Shown here: positions 27,140 through 36,738 of the stretch, piece after piece
Position numbering within the stretch: position 1 is the first letter of the stretch
How the letters are laid out: every line of letters begins with the position of its first letter
NCBI GenBank assembly: GCA_000198515.1
Contig: FP929140.1
Span: 3,322,527-3,386,526 of the forward strand
Length of the DNA stretch: 64,000 bases
Direction: 5' to 3'
DNA from: a gamma proteobacterium HdN1
GTDB taxonomy: Bacteria; Pseudomonadota; Gammaproteobacteria; Pseudomonadales; Ketobacteraceae
The notes under the pieces: model-generated
Databases searched by the model: none
What the model saw: only the letters and a program-made list of their open reading frames with translations
Told to the model about the DNA's origin: nothing
Translations under genes and position numbers: made by a program

Positions 27140-28165
27140 TTAAGGATCGGCGGGTTCTTCCAGCTTCCATTGCTGAATCGCTACTTGCGCCTTGATTTGT
27201 TCAATAATGTCGAACACCACTTCCTTGATCAGCGGCATCAGCGGCGCATCGTTTTGGGACTGCAGGAAGGCTTCCAGTACTTGTTGCAGTTTCGCTTGGT
27301 TTTCAGGCGCGGAAATATCGTTCACCACGCTATCGACCAGCGCCAGCCCTAGCTGTTGCACCTGCTGGCGGACGAGATTACCGGCGAAGGGCAGGTGTTG
27401 CAGCTGACGCCCGCCACGGCTTTGCGATAGGACTTCATCGGTGAGCCGCGCAAGATATTGTTCTAGCGGGGTGCGCAAATCGCGGTGAGCCGCCTGTACG
27501 CTGCCGGCGATTTGTTGTGTGGCGAGGCTGAGTAGCGGTGCGCGGTATTCTTGGGTGAGCGTATCTTTGATGTTGTCGAGTAGCTTGGATTGCATTGCGA
27601 TTTCTTTTTGAACGCCTTCCAGCACGTTAACGACGACGCGGTCGGAAATTTCCTCAATCAGTACGCGGTAGTACTTGATGACAAACTGCCCAATGCGCGT
27701 GGTTCGAAAATCCACCCAGCCAAGCTGTTGCAGGCGTACTAGGATGCTGATGACGCGCAGAATCCGCAACCAGCGGAAGCTGCCAACGGGAATACAGCCG
27801 AGCAGGTCATACCAGCGGATAAAAGGAAAGTAGTACCAGCGCTCGTAGGTTTTGCGCGCACTCGCGACGGCCCATTGCACTGAGAATTCAAATAGATAGA
27901 TACTGACGAAAATCAGGTCGATATCGGTAAAGTTGGCGCGGATTGCGCCACGATACCAGTCATTAAAGTTGGGCAGCCAAGCGACCAAAATCTGCTGTAC
28001 GATGCGCGTGGCATAGAGCCAATCAAACACAATCAGCGATAAGTTGGCGATCACCAAGATCAGCATGAGAATATCTACCGCGATGCTGATCTTGCGGCGG
28101 CGTGTGAGCGATGCGCTTGAAGCTATTTGTGTGTCGTGCGTGTCGTTTGGGCTGCTGGGGCTCAA
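27140..28165 (-). CDS. voltage-sensor-like membrane protein, no pore domain
   Basis: A 341-residue inner-membrane protein of the ion-transport-protein-like type. The N-terminal half has hydrophobic helices (about residues 28-48 and 85-105) followed by an S4-like helix with arginines every third residue ('RWLRILRVISILVRLQQL', about 135-152). No selectivity-filter or pore helix follows. Instead there is a long, mostly amphipathic helical C-terminal region (about 175-341) that may form coiled-coil. The stop overlaps nothing downstream, and its start overlaps the stop region of the preceding two-TM protein (ATGA). The function is unknown; a voltage- or lipid-sensing regulator is one possibility. 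Confidence 0.65.
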   Translation of the reverse strand: MSPSSPNDTHDTQIASSASLTRRRKISIAVDILMLILVIANLSLIVFDWLYATRIVQQILVAWLPNFNDWYRGAIRANFTDIDLIFVSIYLFEFSVQWAVASARKTYERWYYFPFIRWYDLLGCIPVGSFRWLRILRVISILVRLQQLGWVDFRTTRIGQFVIKYYRVLIEEISDRVVVNVLEGVQKEIAMQSKLLDNIKDTLTQEYRAPLLSLATQQIAGSVQAAHRDLRTPLEQYLARLTDEVLSQSRGGRQLQHLPFAGNLVRQQVQQLGLALVDSVVNDISAPENQAKLQQVLEAFLQSQNDAPLMPLIKEVVFDIIEQIKAQVAIQQWKLEEPADP

Positions 28166-28554
28166 GTCTTAGGCTCGTCGTCCGTGGGGTGAGTGTGCTC
28201 TGCTTCCGTCAGGAATACTACGCTACCTACCAGCCAAAGCCCAACCCCAATCAGCAACAGCACCAACGCGGTTGCGCCGACGGCGCCGCTATCCAGCAAG
28301 GAAGTGACAAGCGCAGCATTCGCGCGCGGTGCGAGCATGGTGAAACAGTACAGCACGATTCCCAGCATTGCGACAAACCAGCCGCCCAGAATGGCATTGC
28401 GGCTCCACTCAATCCGCTGGCGACTACGTTGAGATTGTGAATCCGCCATGGCATCCAGCTCTTGTGCGGAAGCCTTGTTTCTCGGTGGAGTGGTTTGGGT
28501 TTGTTGCACAGGCTGGATCGTGTGGTGTGTGCTTGGGTGAAAGTGAGTTGCCAT
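28162..28554 (-). CDS. two-helix membrane protein of unknown function
   Basis: A 130-residue protein with a polar, glutamine- and threonine-rich N-terminus (about 1-50), two hydrophobic helices (about 53-75 and 85-110) and an acidic tail. I do not recognise a family. It overlaps the downstream voltage-sensor-like gene by four bases and touches the upstream TDT transporter gene by one base. The three genes therefore form one translationally coupled operon, and the protein may be an accessory subunit. Confidence 0.65.
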   Translation of the reverse strand: MATHFHPSTHHTIQPVQQTQTTPPRNKASAQELDAMADSQSQRSRQRIEWSRNAILGGWFVAMLGIVLYCFTMLAPRANAALVTSLLDSGAVGATALVLLLIGVGLWLVGSVVFLTEAEHTHPTDDEPKT

Positions 28555-29651
28555 TAGGTGTTCTCCTGATCAAGTGGTGCAGAGGAGGTCAGGGAGCGCA
28601 ACCGAATTAAGCCCCCTACAACAAGACCCAGAAAAGTGAATAACCATGCAGTAAGGGCAAGCCCTACAAAAATGCTTGGAATGGTGAGCAGAAACTTTAG
28701 GTGGAAGCTCTCGCTTAAGCGGATCGTTGCAACGGTATACATCCCCAAAGGAAAGACCGCGCCCCAGTACAGGGGATCGTAGGTGAGCGGTAAGCGATGG
28801 TAGACGTAGCGCCAGACGCCCAGAATCACGAGCATTGGAATCCACCAGGTTGCGGTAGCCCAGAACAGCAGGGTGAAGCCTTTGAGAAATGGCAGAAGAG
28901 ATTGCAGCAGCTCTGATTTTTCGACGTTAAGAATCAGCAGCGCACCGGCCAGCGTGGAGATGGCCACTGCGCCCATGTTGATCCAATACGGCGGTGATAA
29001 ATCTTCAGGGTGAAAGCGAAAGAAGGTATAGCGGTAAAAGATCAGGGAAATCATCCAGATGTAGAGCATCCCGCCGGCCAGCCAGAGGCAGACGAGGCCA
29101 AACATCATGGCTTCATCGGCAGCGCCCGCGACGGATACGAGCGTACAGCCGAGCACCACCAGCGATTGCGTTGCCACAACGGCGGTGAGCCAGCCGCCGT
29201 TGATGCCATTCTCAAGGGTGGGTTTTTCGCGGCGTATGGTTAGCGCGGTAAAAATCACATAGGTGAGCGACAGCCAGAGTATGAATGCAAGGCCCCATAA
29301 GCCCTTTGCAACGCTAGGCAGGCCAAGCTGCGTCGCAAACTGGGTTCCGATTACGGAGCTTGCGGCCACCATCGTAAAAAATCCTGGGCCACGGGCGTGA
29401 CTGCTGAGATCTTCGGCGATTTTATGTGGATAAAAGCAGATACGAGCGATCAATAGCGCCCATAAAAGCAGATAAGCGGTTACGTTGATGACCAGTAAAA
29501 TTTTGGGTACAACGGGAATCCCCTCCAGCGTGCAGGCGATGGAGATAATGCCGGTCGCCATGACCATTGCGAAATAGGCGGGGGAGAGCTGGGCAACGCC
29601 GCTCGAAAGTCCACGCCACAAGCGCGCTGAACGTGAGAGATGAAGGGGCAT
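28554..29651 (-). CDS. TDT-family transporter (TehA/SLAC1-like)
   Basis: A 365-residue protein with ten predicted membrane helices in the tellurite-resistance/dicarboxylate transporter (C4-dicarboxylate/malic acid) family. This family includes TehA, SLAC1 anion channels and sulfite exporters. The N-terminal family signature is 'LSPAYFAMVMATGIISIA'. It is the first gene of a three-gene coupled operon with a two-helix protein and a voltage-sensor-like protein. The substrate (sulfite, dicarboxylate or another anion) is not determined by sequence alone. Confidence 0.85.
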   Translation of the reverse strand: MPLHLSRSARLWRGLSSGVAQLSPAYFAMVMATGIISIACTLEGIPVVPKILLVINVTAYLLLWALLIARICFYPHKIAEDLSSHARGPGFFTMVAASSVIGTQFATQLGLPSVAKGLWGLAFILWLSLTYVIFTALTIRREKPTLENGINGGWLTAVVATQSLVVLGCTLVSVAGAADEAMMFGLVCLWLAGGMLYIWMISLIFYRYTFFRFHPEDLSPPYWINMGAVAISTLAGALLILNVEKSELLQSLLPFLKGFTLLFWATATWWIPMLVILGVWRYVYHRLPLTYDPLYWGAVFPLGMYTVATIRLSESFHLKFLLTIPSIFVGLALTAWLFTFLGLVVGGLIRLRSLTSSAPLDQENT

Positions 29652-29829
29652 GCGCGATTCTGTTTCCTAAAGTGGGCATGCTTGAAGTATGCGTCGCAAG
29701 TGCAGGATTGTGTAGCGGGGAGCGGCTTATGGGGGTGTCATCGAAGTTCGTAGTTACGTCGGCTTCGGGATGTCACCCGTTGGGTGGGGGGTGGCTACCA
29801 ATAATGGTGTATTTAGGGGTGCGCTACCG

Positions 29830-30480
29830 TTAGCGCACCAAGTCATGGCGAATTGCGTACTGCATGACTTCTGCGTTGGTCGTCATGTTCATTTTTTCAA
29901 GGATGCGGGTGCGGTAGGTGCTCACCGTTTTGGGGCTGATGTTCAGCTGGGTGGCGATTTCTGTGGGTGTGCGGGCCGAGGAAATGAGCAGGAACACTTC
30001 AAATTCGCGTTTGGAGAGCAGCTCATGCGGGGTTCGGGGGCGTTCGGAGGAAGTCAGTGAGGCGAGCTGTTCGGCAAGATCGGAGGTGATAAAACGGCGC
30101 CCGAGGTTGACCGTGGCGATTGCGTCTAGCAATTCACGGGCCGCTTTTTCTTTGGTCAGAAAGGCGGACGCGCCTTCGCGTAGTGCTCTTACTGCAAACT
30201 GCTGATCGCCAAAACTGCTCAACACGATGACTTTGGACGCGGGCCATTTGCTGCGAATTTCCGGCAACAAATCCAGCCCACTACGGCCAGGAAGTGAAAT
30301 ATCGAGCAGCAATAGATCCCAAGGGGCAGCGTTGAGCTGCTTAAGCGCCTCGCCGGTATCGCAAGCTTCGCCAATCTCCGCATCGGGAAATTCATCGTGC
30401 AAAATGTGGGAAAGCCCTGCGCGCAGGATTGCATGGTCGTCGATCAGAAGAATTCTCATAGAGGCGTACAACGGATTCAC
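29830..30480 (-). CDS. NarL/FixJ-family response regulator
   Basis: A 216-residue response regulator. The receiver domain has the acidic pocket 'LLIDDHAILRAGL', the phospho-acceptor aspartate in 'LLLLDISLPGRSG' and the switch lysine in 'AFLTKEKAA'. The C-terminal LuxR-type helix-turn-helix reads 'TPTEIATQLNISPKTVSTYRTRI'. The frame starts with a GTG overlapping the kinase stop by one base; an ATG at 30459 is an alternative, and neither has a clear ribosome site, so coupling to the kinase gene is likely. It forms a two-component system with the kinase. Regulated genes are unknown; the nearby cbb3 oxidase and TDT operons are candidates. Confidence 0.9.
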   Translation of the reverse strand: MNPLYASMRILLIDDHAILRAGLSHILHDEFPDAEIGEACDTGEALKQLNAAPWDLLLLDISLPGRSGLDLLPEIRSKWPASKVIVLSSFGDQQFAVRALREGASAFLTKEKAARELLDAIATVNLGRRFITSDLAEQLASLTSSERPRTPHELLSKREFEVFLLISSARTPTEIATQLNISPKTVSTYRTRILEKMNMTTNAEVMQYAIRHDLVR

Positions 30481-32315
30481 TAAGTGGGGGGGTGGGAAGA
30501 CTGCGGTAAAGTAACATTGGTTTTGGTTCCTTTTCTAGCTTCACTCGCAATGGTAACGGTACCGCCTAGGCGAAGCGCGCGTTCTTTCATCCCTAAAAGC
30601 CCTAAGGACGGGGTGGCGCGTTCTGCGTTGACGTCAAAGCCGCGGCCGTTATCGCGTACGATTAGGGTCAGTTCCGTTGCGCTGCTATGCAGTGTGGCGC
30701 TGACGTGTGTTGCATCGGAATGGCGGGCAACGTTGGCGAGGGTTTCCTGCAGAATCCGGAATAGGGCGGTGGAAGTTTCAGGGTTTGCCTGTGGTTCTGT
30801 GCCTTCAAGCGTCAACCTTGTATGGATACCAGTGCGCCGTTCAAATTCACTGAGCAGCCATTCGAGCGCTGCTACCAATCCAAGGCGATCCAGCACGCCG
30901 GGTCGCAGATCCGAGGAAATCTGGCGCACGGAGCGCACCGTGGTGTCAACGCGATCACCAATTTCATCAATGGCTTCTGCAAGTGCTTCTGGGCTTGCGT
31001 TCTGGCCCTGTTTGAGGATGCGTCGGCGCAGTCGCTCCAGTTCTAAGCGTAAAACACTTAGCTCTTGCCCAAGCCCATCGTGCAATTCTTGTGCGATACG
31101 GGCGGCTTCCTTTTCACGAGCGTTTTGCAGGCGATGGGAGAGTGCGCGCAGATGTTCCTGTGCCTGTTCCGCCTGGTGGTGGCGCAGGGCGAGTGTGTCG
31201 GCCATGGTATTAAACGTATTCGTCAAGTCGCGGATTTCGCCACTGGGAGTGGGTACGGGTGCACGTGCCTGCAAGTCTCCTTTTCCGAAGCGTTGGGTGG
31301 CGGCGGCAAGCAGGCGTAGATCTCGCAATACCGAAATATCTGTTGCGATCAGCGAGGCGACGATTGCGAACACGGCAAATAACGCAAGTACGGTCAAATC
31401 CCGAAAAAAGATGCGATTGGCGCTCGCATACACGGCCTGTTCCGGAGTGCCGATCACCACCCAGATATCGCGTACACCTTGCAAGGGCGTGGCGACAGAC
31501 AGGCGGTAAACGCCGTCGCGCATTTTGCAACGGGTGAGATGAGTGGGAGAAGTTTTGAGAGTGGGGAAGCAGTCGAGCGCTTGCGGGAGGGTTTCTGTAC
31601 GGTGGGCATGATCGAAAGGAGAGAGCAGGGATGCCAGCGAGCTCGCCAGAATGTTGCCTTCATTATCGACGATAAGCATGGCGCTTTCTTGTGGAAGCAC
31701 CGCTTGCGATGACAGCTGATTCAGCCAGGCAAGATCCAAGGCTGCAAACAGTAGCACTCTGGGCGTTGCGTTTGCGTCGCGCAGCGCTTTGGCAATAAAA
31801 AGAATCGGGCGCTCCACGATCCTGCCTACCAGATAGGTGCCCACTGCCACGCGATCACTCGCAAGCGCCTGCTGAAAGGATTTGATTTCCTGCATCTTCA
31901 CGTGATGTGGCGGTGGAACTACGCTGAACAGCACGTTTCCCTCCAGATCCAGCACCCCCAGGTTTGCGAATTGGGGAAACCCCTTGAGGATCATGGGCAA
32001 TAAGCGCTGCGCGTCGTGATCCAGTTCGCCTTTGCTATTGAGCAGCATATCCATGCGTTCAAGAAGCTGCGCTGCGCCCGAGACTTGGTAGGCGTGTTCG
32101 CGCGAGGCAAGGTCGGCAACGTAGAGCGATTGAATCTCCGTGCTTTGCAGCGCCGTTGTGCGCTCCTTTGCCGCCACGTAGACCACAAACAAAAAGGCAG
32201 GCAGAGTTGCAAGGCAAGCCAGTAGGGTCAGGCGGCCACGCAAGGTGTGAAAGGGGAGTGCGTTGAGGCGACTGAGCGCGCGCAGGTAATTCTTCATAGG
32301 GGTGGGGGATGTCAC
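30480..32315 (-). CDS. sensor histidine kinase, NarX/UhpB class (HAMP-HisKA_3-HATPase)
   Basis: A 611-residue membrane sensor. TM1 (about residues 27-47) and TM2 (about 295-320) flank a periplasmic, probably Cache-like domain. Then come HAMP ('LAAATQRFGKGDLQARAPV'), a HisKA_3 H-box with the phospho-accepting histidine in 'ARIAQELHDGLGQELS', and an ATPase domain with 'DNGRGFD' and 'GLLGMKERA'. The listed start is a GTG; an ATG lies at 32297, six codons in. It partners the downstream NarL-type regulator, whose start overlaps its stop. The ligand sensed by the periplasmic domain is unknown. Confidence 0.9.
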   Translation of the reverse strand: MTSPTPMKNYLRALSRLNALPFHTLRGRLTLLACLATLPAFLFVVYVAAKERTTALQSTEIQSLYVADLASREHAYQVSGAAQLLERMDMLLNSKGELDHDAQRLLPMILKGFPQFANLGVLDLEGNVLFSVVPPPHHVKMQEIKSFQQALASDRVAVGTYLVGRIVERPILFIAKALRDANATPRVLLFAALDLAWLNQLSSQAVLPQESAMLIVDNEGNILASSLASLLSPFDHAHRTETLPQALDCFPTLKTSPTHLTRCKMRDGVYRLSVATPLQGVRDIWVVIGTPEQAVYASANRIFFRDLTVLALFAVFAIVASLIATDISVLRDLRLLAAATQRFGKGDLQARAPVPTPSGEIRDLTNTFNTMADTLALRHHQAEQAQEHLRALSHRLQNAREKEAARIAQELHDGLGQELSVLRLELERLRRRILKQGQNASPEALAEAIDEIGDRVDTTVRSVRQISSDLRPGVLDRLGLVAALEWLLSEFERRTGIHTRLTLEGTEPQANPETSTALFRILQETLANVARHSDATHVSATLHSSATELTLIVRDNGRGFDVNAERATPSLGLLGMKERALRLGGTVTIASEARKGTKTNVTLPQSSHPPT

Positions 32316-32532
32316 CAGTGCAGTTGCGGTACCGCGACATTATAGGCCCCGCTTGTTTTCCGTTGCTGGATTTGCGGCGCCGCTTCTGCAAAGCGCCGAA
32401 AGCTGACGATTCTCACATAGGGATGGTGGTAAGGCTATTTCAATTTGAATGCCATACCAATTTAGGCAAAACTCAGCCATACTGATTTGCGAGCAGTAGG
32501 GTCTTCACGGTTGATATGATTGGCGTGCGCCT

Positions 32533-34374
32533 ATGTACCGTCTGTATCGTTCAAAAAAAATAAGCTTTCGGTCCTACAACCTGCTGGTTGAAGTGGTGTC
32601 GCTTGCGCTTGCTGTTCTGTTCGCGCTCGCAGGGACGTATTTGGTGCTGAATGAAATGAGCCGCAGATATATCGACCTGCGTGCTGATATGGTTGCGCAG
32701 ATGCCCGAATTTCTGGAAGAGCGCATCAGCGGCGCACGGCGCGCGTTGCAAGCGTTTGCAGATGCGGGCCATATTGAAGGCGTTACTACGCCTAATACGC
32801 TGTTATTGCAGGACATCTCTGACATCTATCTGACCGATGCAGACGCCAAGATCGAAACGCTTATCAAAACGTCACCACAAAGCCCGCTTGCGGTGGGAGA
32901 TTCGTTGGCATCGACTGGGCTGCGCTCCTTTTTGGCGAGTGGGCGAAACGTGGCGGATCGCACCTGGGTATCGCTCGCCCCGCAAGGCAGCAGCGCCAGC
33001 CTTTTTGTGGCAGTGCCGGCGCGTGAGCCAGATGGACGCGTTTCCACATCAAATTTCTATATTGCACGTATGGCCAATGAGGCGGTACGTGACTTTTTAA
33101 GCCAAAGCTATCGAGTTACGGGGCGGCCGAGTTACTTGGTGATGCCTACCGGACAGGTAATTCTCTCGCCGGTAGGCGTTTCAACGCCAGATTTTTTTCC
33201 ATTGCGCGATTGGGAGGTCGATGCGGGAGCGCGTTCTGTCGAGCTGGGAAATGAGCGTTGGGTGCCGGTCGTCTCAATGATGCATACCGCCGACCTGCGC
33301 GTCGTTACGCTAATTCCGGTGCGCTTGATGACGGTGGAGCGGCAAACCGTAGTAATCTTTATTGGGTTGTTTCTTCTTGGTTTGTTGGTGTTGAGCGTGC
33401 TCCGAAATCGCCGCATGAACCGCTATGTATACCAACCGATTGCAGAATTCTCGCGCCAGATGGGGGCTCTGGAAGCAGAACAGCGCGACACCAACGGCGG
33501 AGTTGGAGCTTGGGCAGAGGGCGACTTTCGCAAAGAAGATTACCAGACCCCACACCGTGAATTATCGCACGAAGAAACGCATCTCGCCTTGGAGGATGAC
33601 GAAGAGGAGCCCACGATTCGCGCCTCCGTGGGCAGCGTCCGTGCTAATCAAGGCAGTGCTAACCAAGAACGTTTATTCAGCGAATCTCGCTTTCAAGAAC
33701 TGTTCCACCTGCAACTGCGCTTTGATGCCATGTCGAAGGCGATTGCAGAGCGCGAACGGAAGATCCTCTTCTATGCAGAGCAGCTCAAAAACCTCAACGC
33801 AAGGCTTGCGCTGGTGGCGACCACGGATGGCCTTACCGGAATCGCCAACCGCCGCCGCTTTGATGAAGTGCTGGCAACCGAACTTGTGCGCTTGCGGCGC
33901 AGCAATGTACCGCTCTCCCTGATGCTGCTGGACATCGACTACTTCAAGCGCTTCAATGATGAGTACGGCCACGTCGCCGGTGACGACTGCTTGCGGCGAA
34001 TCGGCGCGCTTTTAGCCAGCAGTATCAGCCGGGCATCCGATACCGTTGCGCGCTATGGTGGCGAGGAGTTTGCCGCGATTTTGCCGTTTACCAATGAACG
34101 CGGTGCAGCCGCGCTTGCAGAGTGCTTTCGCAGTGGCATCGAAAGTCTAGGAATACCGCACACAGGCTCTACGGTTTCGGCGTTTGTAACCGTAAGTATC
34201 GGTGTGGTAACGCTAAGTGCTGGTATGGGCAGTGTCGCAGGTGTCGTGGAGTTGGCGGATGCCCAGCTCTATCAGGCAAAACGAATGGGGCGCAACCGGG
34301 TCGTGGCACAAACGGTGGGCGCAAATCCCCAGCAGTATGCAGACCATCAACAATTTGATACAAAACTTCAATAA
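32533..34374 (+). CDS. membrane diguanylate cyclase (sensor-GGDEF)
   Basis: A 613-residue protein. TM1 (about 17-37), a periplasmic sensor region of about 230 residues, TM2 (about 270-292), an acidic cytoplasmic linker, a helical stretch and a C-terminal GGDEF domain. The active site is GGEEF (about residues 509-513), preceded five residues upstream by an RxxD inhibitory site (RASD). An enzymatically active, product-inhibited diguanylate cyclase is therefore expected. Substrate-binding 'DGLTGIANRRRFDE' is intact. It is divergent from the NarL-type system and directly upstream of the cbb3 oxidase operon. Confidence 0.9.
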   Translation: MYRLYRSKKISFRSYNLLVEVVSLALAVLFALAGTYLVLNEMSRRYIDLRADMVAQMPEFLEERISGARRALQAFADAGHIEGVTTPNTLLLQDISDIYLTDADAKIETLIKTSPQSPLAVGDSLASTGLRSFLASGRNVADRTWVSLAPQGSSASLFVAVPAREPDGRVSTSNFYIARMANEAVRDFLSQSYRVTGRPSYLVMPTGQVILSPVGVSTPDFFPLRDWEVDAGARSVELGNERWVPVVSMMHTADLRVVTLIPVRLMTVERQTVVIFIGLFLLGLLVLSVLRNRRMNRYVYQPIAEFSRQMGALEAEQRDTNGGVGAWAEGDFRKEDYQTPHRELSHEETHLALEDDEEEPTIRASVGSVRANQGSANQERLFSESRFQELFHLQLRFDAMSKAIAERERKILFYAEQLKNLNARLALVATTDGLTGIANRRRFDEVLATELVRLRRSNVPLSLMLLDIDYFKRFNDEYGHVAGDDCLRRIGALLASSISRASDTVARYGGEEFAAILPFTNERGAAALAECFRSGIESLGIPHTGSTVSAFVTVSIGVVTLSAGMGSVAGVVELADAQLYQAKRMGRNRVVAQTVGANPQQYADHQQFDTKLQ

Positions 34375-34376
34375 TT

Positions 34377-34390
34377 TTGATGTGACGCAA
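34377..34390 (+). promoter_or_regulatory. possible degenerate FNR/Anr box upstream of ccoN
   Basis: TTGAT-GTGA-CGCAA matches the FNR/Anr consensus (TTGAT-N4-ATCAA) fully in the left half and 3 of 5 positions in the right half. It lies about 215 bases before the ccoN start. cbb3 operons are often Anr/FNR-controlled, which makes the site plausible, but the right half is weak and the distance long. Confidence 0.25.
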
Positions 34391-34604
34391 TGACTACCCA
34401 TGAATATGATGTGCGGCAAATAATCTGCAGGGATGCAAGTCCTGCTTACGGGTTATTTCCCGCTGGCGCTTTTGGGGTGCATGTGCCACCGCTGGCGGCT
34501 CGCTAGCTTGTTCTGGGCGCGAGTCCATTATCCATCGCTACTGCCATCCTGGCGCTTCTGTAGTTCCTTGTTGGCATGGTGTGTCTACCTTCAACGGGGT
34601 ATCT

Positions 34605-36077
34605 ATGCAAACACAGGAAACCTATAACGACGACGTGGTACGAATGTTTTTGTTCGCCGCGATCGTTTGGGGCATCATCGGGATGTCGGTCGGCACGTTT
34701 ATCGCGGCCGAACTCTACTGGCCTACGCTCAACATGGGGTTCCCTGAACTCACCTTCAGCCGCTTAAGGCCAGATCACACCTTCGGCGTGATTTTTGCGT
34801 TTGGCGGATCTGCGCTTATTGGTACCAGCTTCTATGTAGCACAGCGCACCAGCCATGCTCGCCTTGCTTACGGTAGCTTGGCCAAGTTCGTGTTCTGGGG
34901 TTGGCAGACGATCTGCGTACTGGCAATGGTGACGATGCCGATGGGGCTTACCCAAGGCAAAGAGTATGCCGAGCCGGAATGGTGGATTGATCTTGCCATT
35001 GCAGCGGTTTGGATCAGCTACGGGATTGTCTATTTCGGCACGTTAGCACGCCGCAAAATTCAGCATATCTATGTTGCCTGCTGGTACTACGGCGCATTTA
35101 TTATTGCCGTGACTCTGATGCACGTGATCAACAACCTCGTGATTCCTGTATCACTAACCCGTTCGGTACCGATCTATTCCGGCGCCGTGGACGCGATGGT
35201 GCAGTGGTGGTATGGGCACAACGCGGTTGCCTTTATTCTTACCGCCGGATTTTTGGCCATGATGTACTATTTTGTACCTCGCCAAGCACAGCAACCGCTG
35301 TGGAGCTACCGTTTTTCGATCGTCAATTTCTGGGCCTTAATCTCTGTTTACATGTGGGCAGGCGCTCACCACTTGATGTACACGGCGCTGCCGGATTGGG
35401 TGCAGTCGGTAGGCATGGCGTTTTCCATTATTCTGGTCATGCCGAGCTGGGGCTCTGCGGCCAACGGTTTGATGACGTTTGCGGGCACTTGGGATCGGGT
35501 ACGCCAAGACCCTGCTGCCCAATTCATGATCATTGCGTTGATCTTCTACGGAGCGTCCACCATGGAAGGCTCGATCATGGCAGACAAAACCGTAAACTCC
35601 CTTTCTCACTATACCGACTGGACTGTAGCGCACGTTCACTCCGGTTCGATTGGCTGGGTTGCGATGATTACCATTGGTTCGTTGTATGCGATGGCACCGC
35701 GCGTGCTGGGGCGGACTGCCATGCATTCGCACAAGGGGATGTTTGTGCATTTCTGGCTGCACATGATCGGCACCATGCTGTATGTGCTTTCCATGTGGAC
35801 AGCAGGGATCGCCGAGGGCTTGATGTGGCGCGTTACGAATCCGGATGGCACGTTGGTTCATTCCTTCCTTGCCAGCCTGTTGGCGATCAAACCGCTGTAT
35901 GTGGTGCGCTGGTTGGGTGGCTGCTTCATCGTTTCGGGCATGTTGGTGATGGCGTGGAACTTGTGGCATACCGCTGCGGATGCGCGTAAGGCACCTGTAG
36001 CACCCATTCCTGTGCCGGGCGGCGGTCATGGACACGGTCATTCAGCAGCCGCAGCGCAACCAGCGGCCGGGTATTGA
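34605..36077 (+). CDS. ccoN: cbb3-type cytochrome c oxidase subunit I
   Basis: A 490-residue catalytic subunit of the high-affinity terminal oxidase. It has twelve membrane helices and heme/copper ligands, including histidines in 'WWYGHNAVAFILT', 'MWAGAHHLMYTALP' and 'DWTVAHVHSGSIGWVAM'. The frame is open from a GTG at 34581; GGGG at 7-base spacing favours the ATG at 34605 (MQTQETYNDD). The C-terminus is extended by a glycine- and histidine-rich tail (GGGHGHGHS), which may bind metal. It is the first gene of ccoNOQP. Confidence 0.95.
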   Translation: MQTQETYNDDVVRMFLFAAIVWGIIGMSVGTFIAAELYWPTLNMGFPELTFSRLRPDHTFGVIFAFGGSALIGTSFYVAQRTSHARLAYGSLAKFVFWGWQTICVLAMVTMPMGLTQGKEYAEPEWWIDLAIAAVWISYGIVYFGTLARRKIQHIYVACWYYGAFIIAVTLMHVINNLVIPVSLTRSVPIYSGAVDAMVQWWYGHNAVAFILTAGFLAMMYYFVPRQAQQPLWSYRFSIVNFWALISVYMWAGAHHLMYTALPDWVQSVGMAFSIILVMPSWGSAANGLMTFAGTWDRVRQDPAAQFMIIALIFYGASTMEGSIMADKTVNSLSHYTDWTVAHVHSGSIGWVAMITIGSLYAMAPRVLGRTAMHSHKGMFVHFWLHMIGTMLYVLSMWTAGIAEGLMWRVTNPDGTLVHSFLASLLAIKPLYVVRWLGGCFIVSGMLVMAWNLWHTAADARKAPVAPIPVPGGGHGHGHSAAAAQPAAGY

Positions 36078-36087
36078 GGATTTCTAC

Positions 36088-36738
36088 ATGAAATTTCGTT
36101 ATAGCTATTTTGAAGTCATCGAAAAGCGCCTCTGGCTGCTTGGTATTTTGATCGCGATCTTTGTTTCGTTTGGTGGTTTGGCAGAAATCGTTCCCCTTTT
36201 CGCCGCTGCTCACGGTGTTAAGGCGGCAGAAGGCGTAAAACCCTATACCCCGTTGCGTCTGGCGGGCTTTGAAACCTACGTCAAGAGCGGTTGCTATACC
36301 TGCCACTCACAGATGATTCGCCATCTCGGTTATGAGACGCAGCGTTATGGCGCGGCTTCTAGCGCCGAGGAATCTGTTTTTGATCGTCCGATGCAGTGGG
36401 GCTCCAAACGCACCGGCCCGGATCTTGCTCGCATTGGCGGCAAGTATTCGGACATCTGGCAGCTGGAGCACTTGAAGAATCCTCGTAACTTGGTGCCCGA
36501 ATCCAATATGCCTAACTACGATTGGCTGATTGACATGCCGATCAACGTGGCAAACGTGCAGGGAGCAATGCGCGCGCATCAGAAGTTGGGTGCTCCTTAC
36601 ACCGAAGAAGAAATCGCCAAAGCGCCACAGGCCTTGGAAGGCAAATCTCAAATGGATGCTTTGATCGCCTATTTGCAAGGCTTGGGCGTGGATAACGTCC
36701 CAGTTGAGCGCAGGCCGCAGAAGGAGAGCCAGCTGTGA
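36088..36738 (+). CDS. ccoO: cbb3-type cytochrome c oxidase subunit II (monoheme)
   Basis: A 216-residue membrane-anchored c-type cytochrome that passes electrons to CcoN. N-terminal TM (about 15-35), then the heme c site CYTCH in 'KSGCYTCHSQMIRHLG' and an axial methionine in 'ESNMPNYDWL'. The open frame extends upstream to 36028 inside ccoN, but TGAGGA at 7-base spacing fixes the ATG at 36088. The stop overlaps the GTG of ccoQ. Confidence 0.95.
   Translation: MKFRYSYFEVIEKRLWLLGILIAIFVSFGGLAEIVPLFAAAHGVKAAEGVKPYTPLRLAGFETYVKSGCYTCHSQMIRHLGYETQRYGAASSAEESVFDRPMQWGSKRTGPDLARIGGKYSDIWQLEHLKNPRNLVPESNMPNYDWLIDMPINVANVQGAMRAHQKLGAPYTEEEIAKAPQALEGKSQMDALIAYLQGLGVDNVPVERRPQKESQL

Noticed and set aside
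34345-34358. ATCAA-CAAT-TTGAT palindrome near the end of the diguanylate cyclase gene as an FNR box
   Set aside because: The half sites are in the reverse order to the FNR consensus and the element is inside the coding sequence.
34433-34627. Plus-strand open frame before ccoN
   Set aside because: Overlaps the ccoN start in another frame, is rich in Trp and Cys without a pattern, and has no ribosome site.
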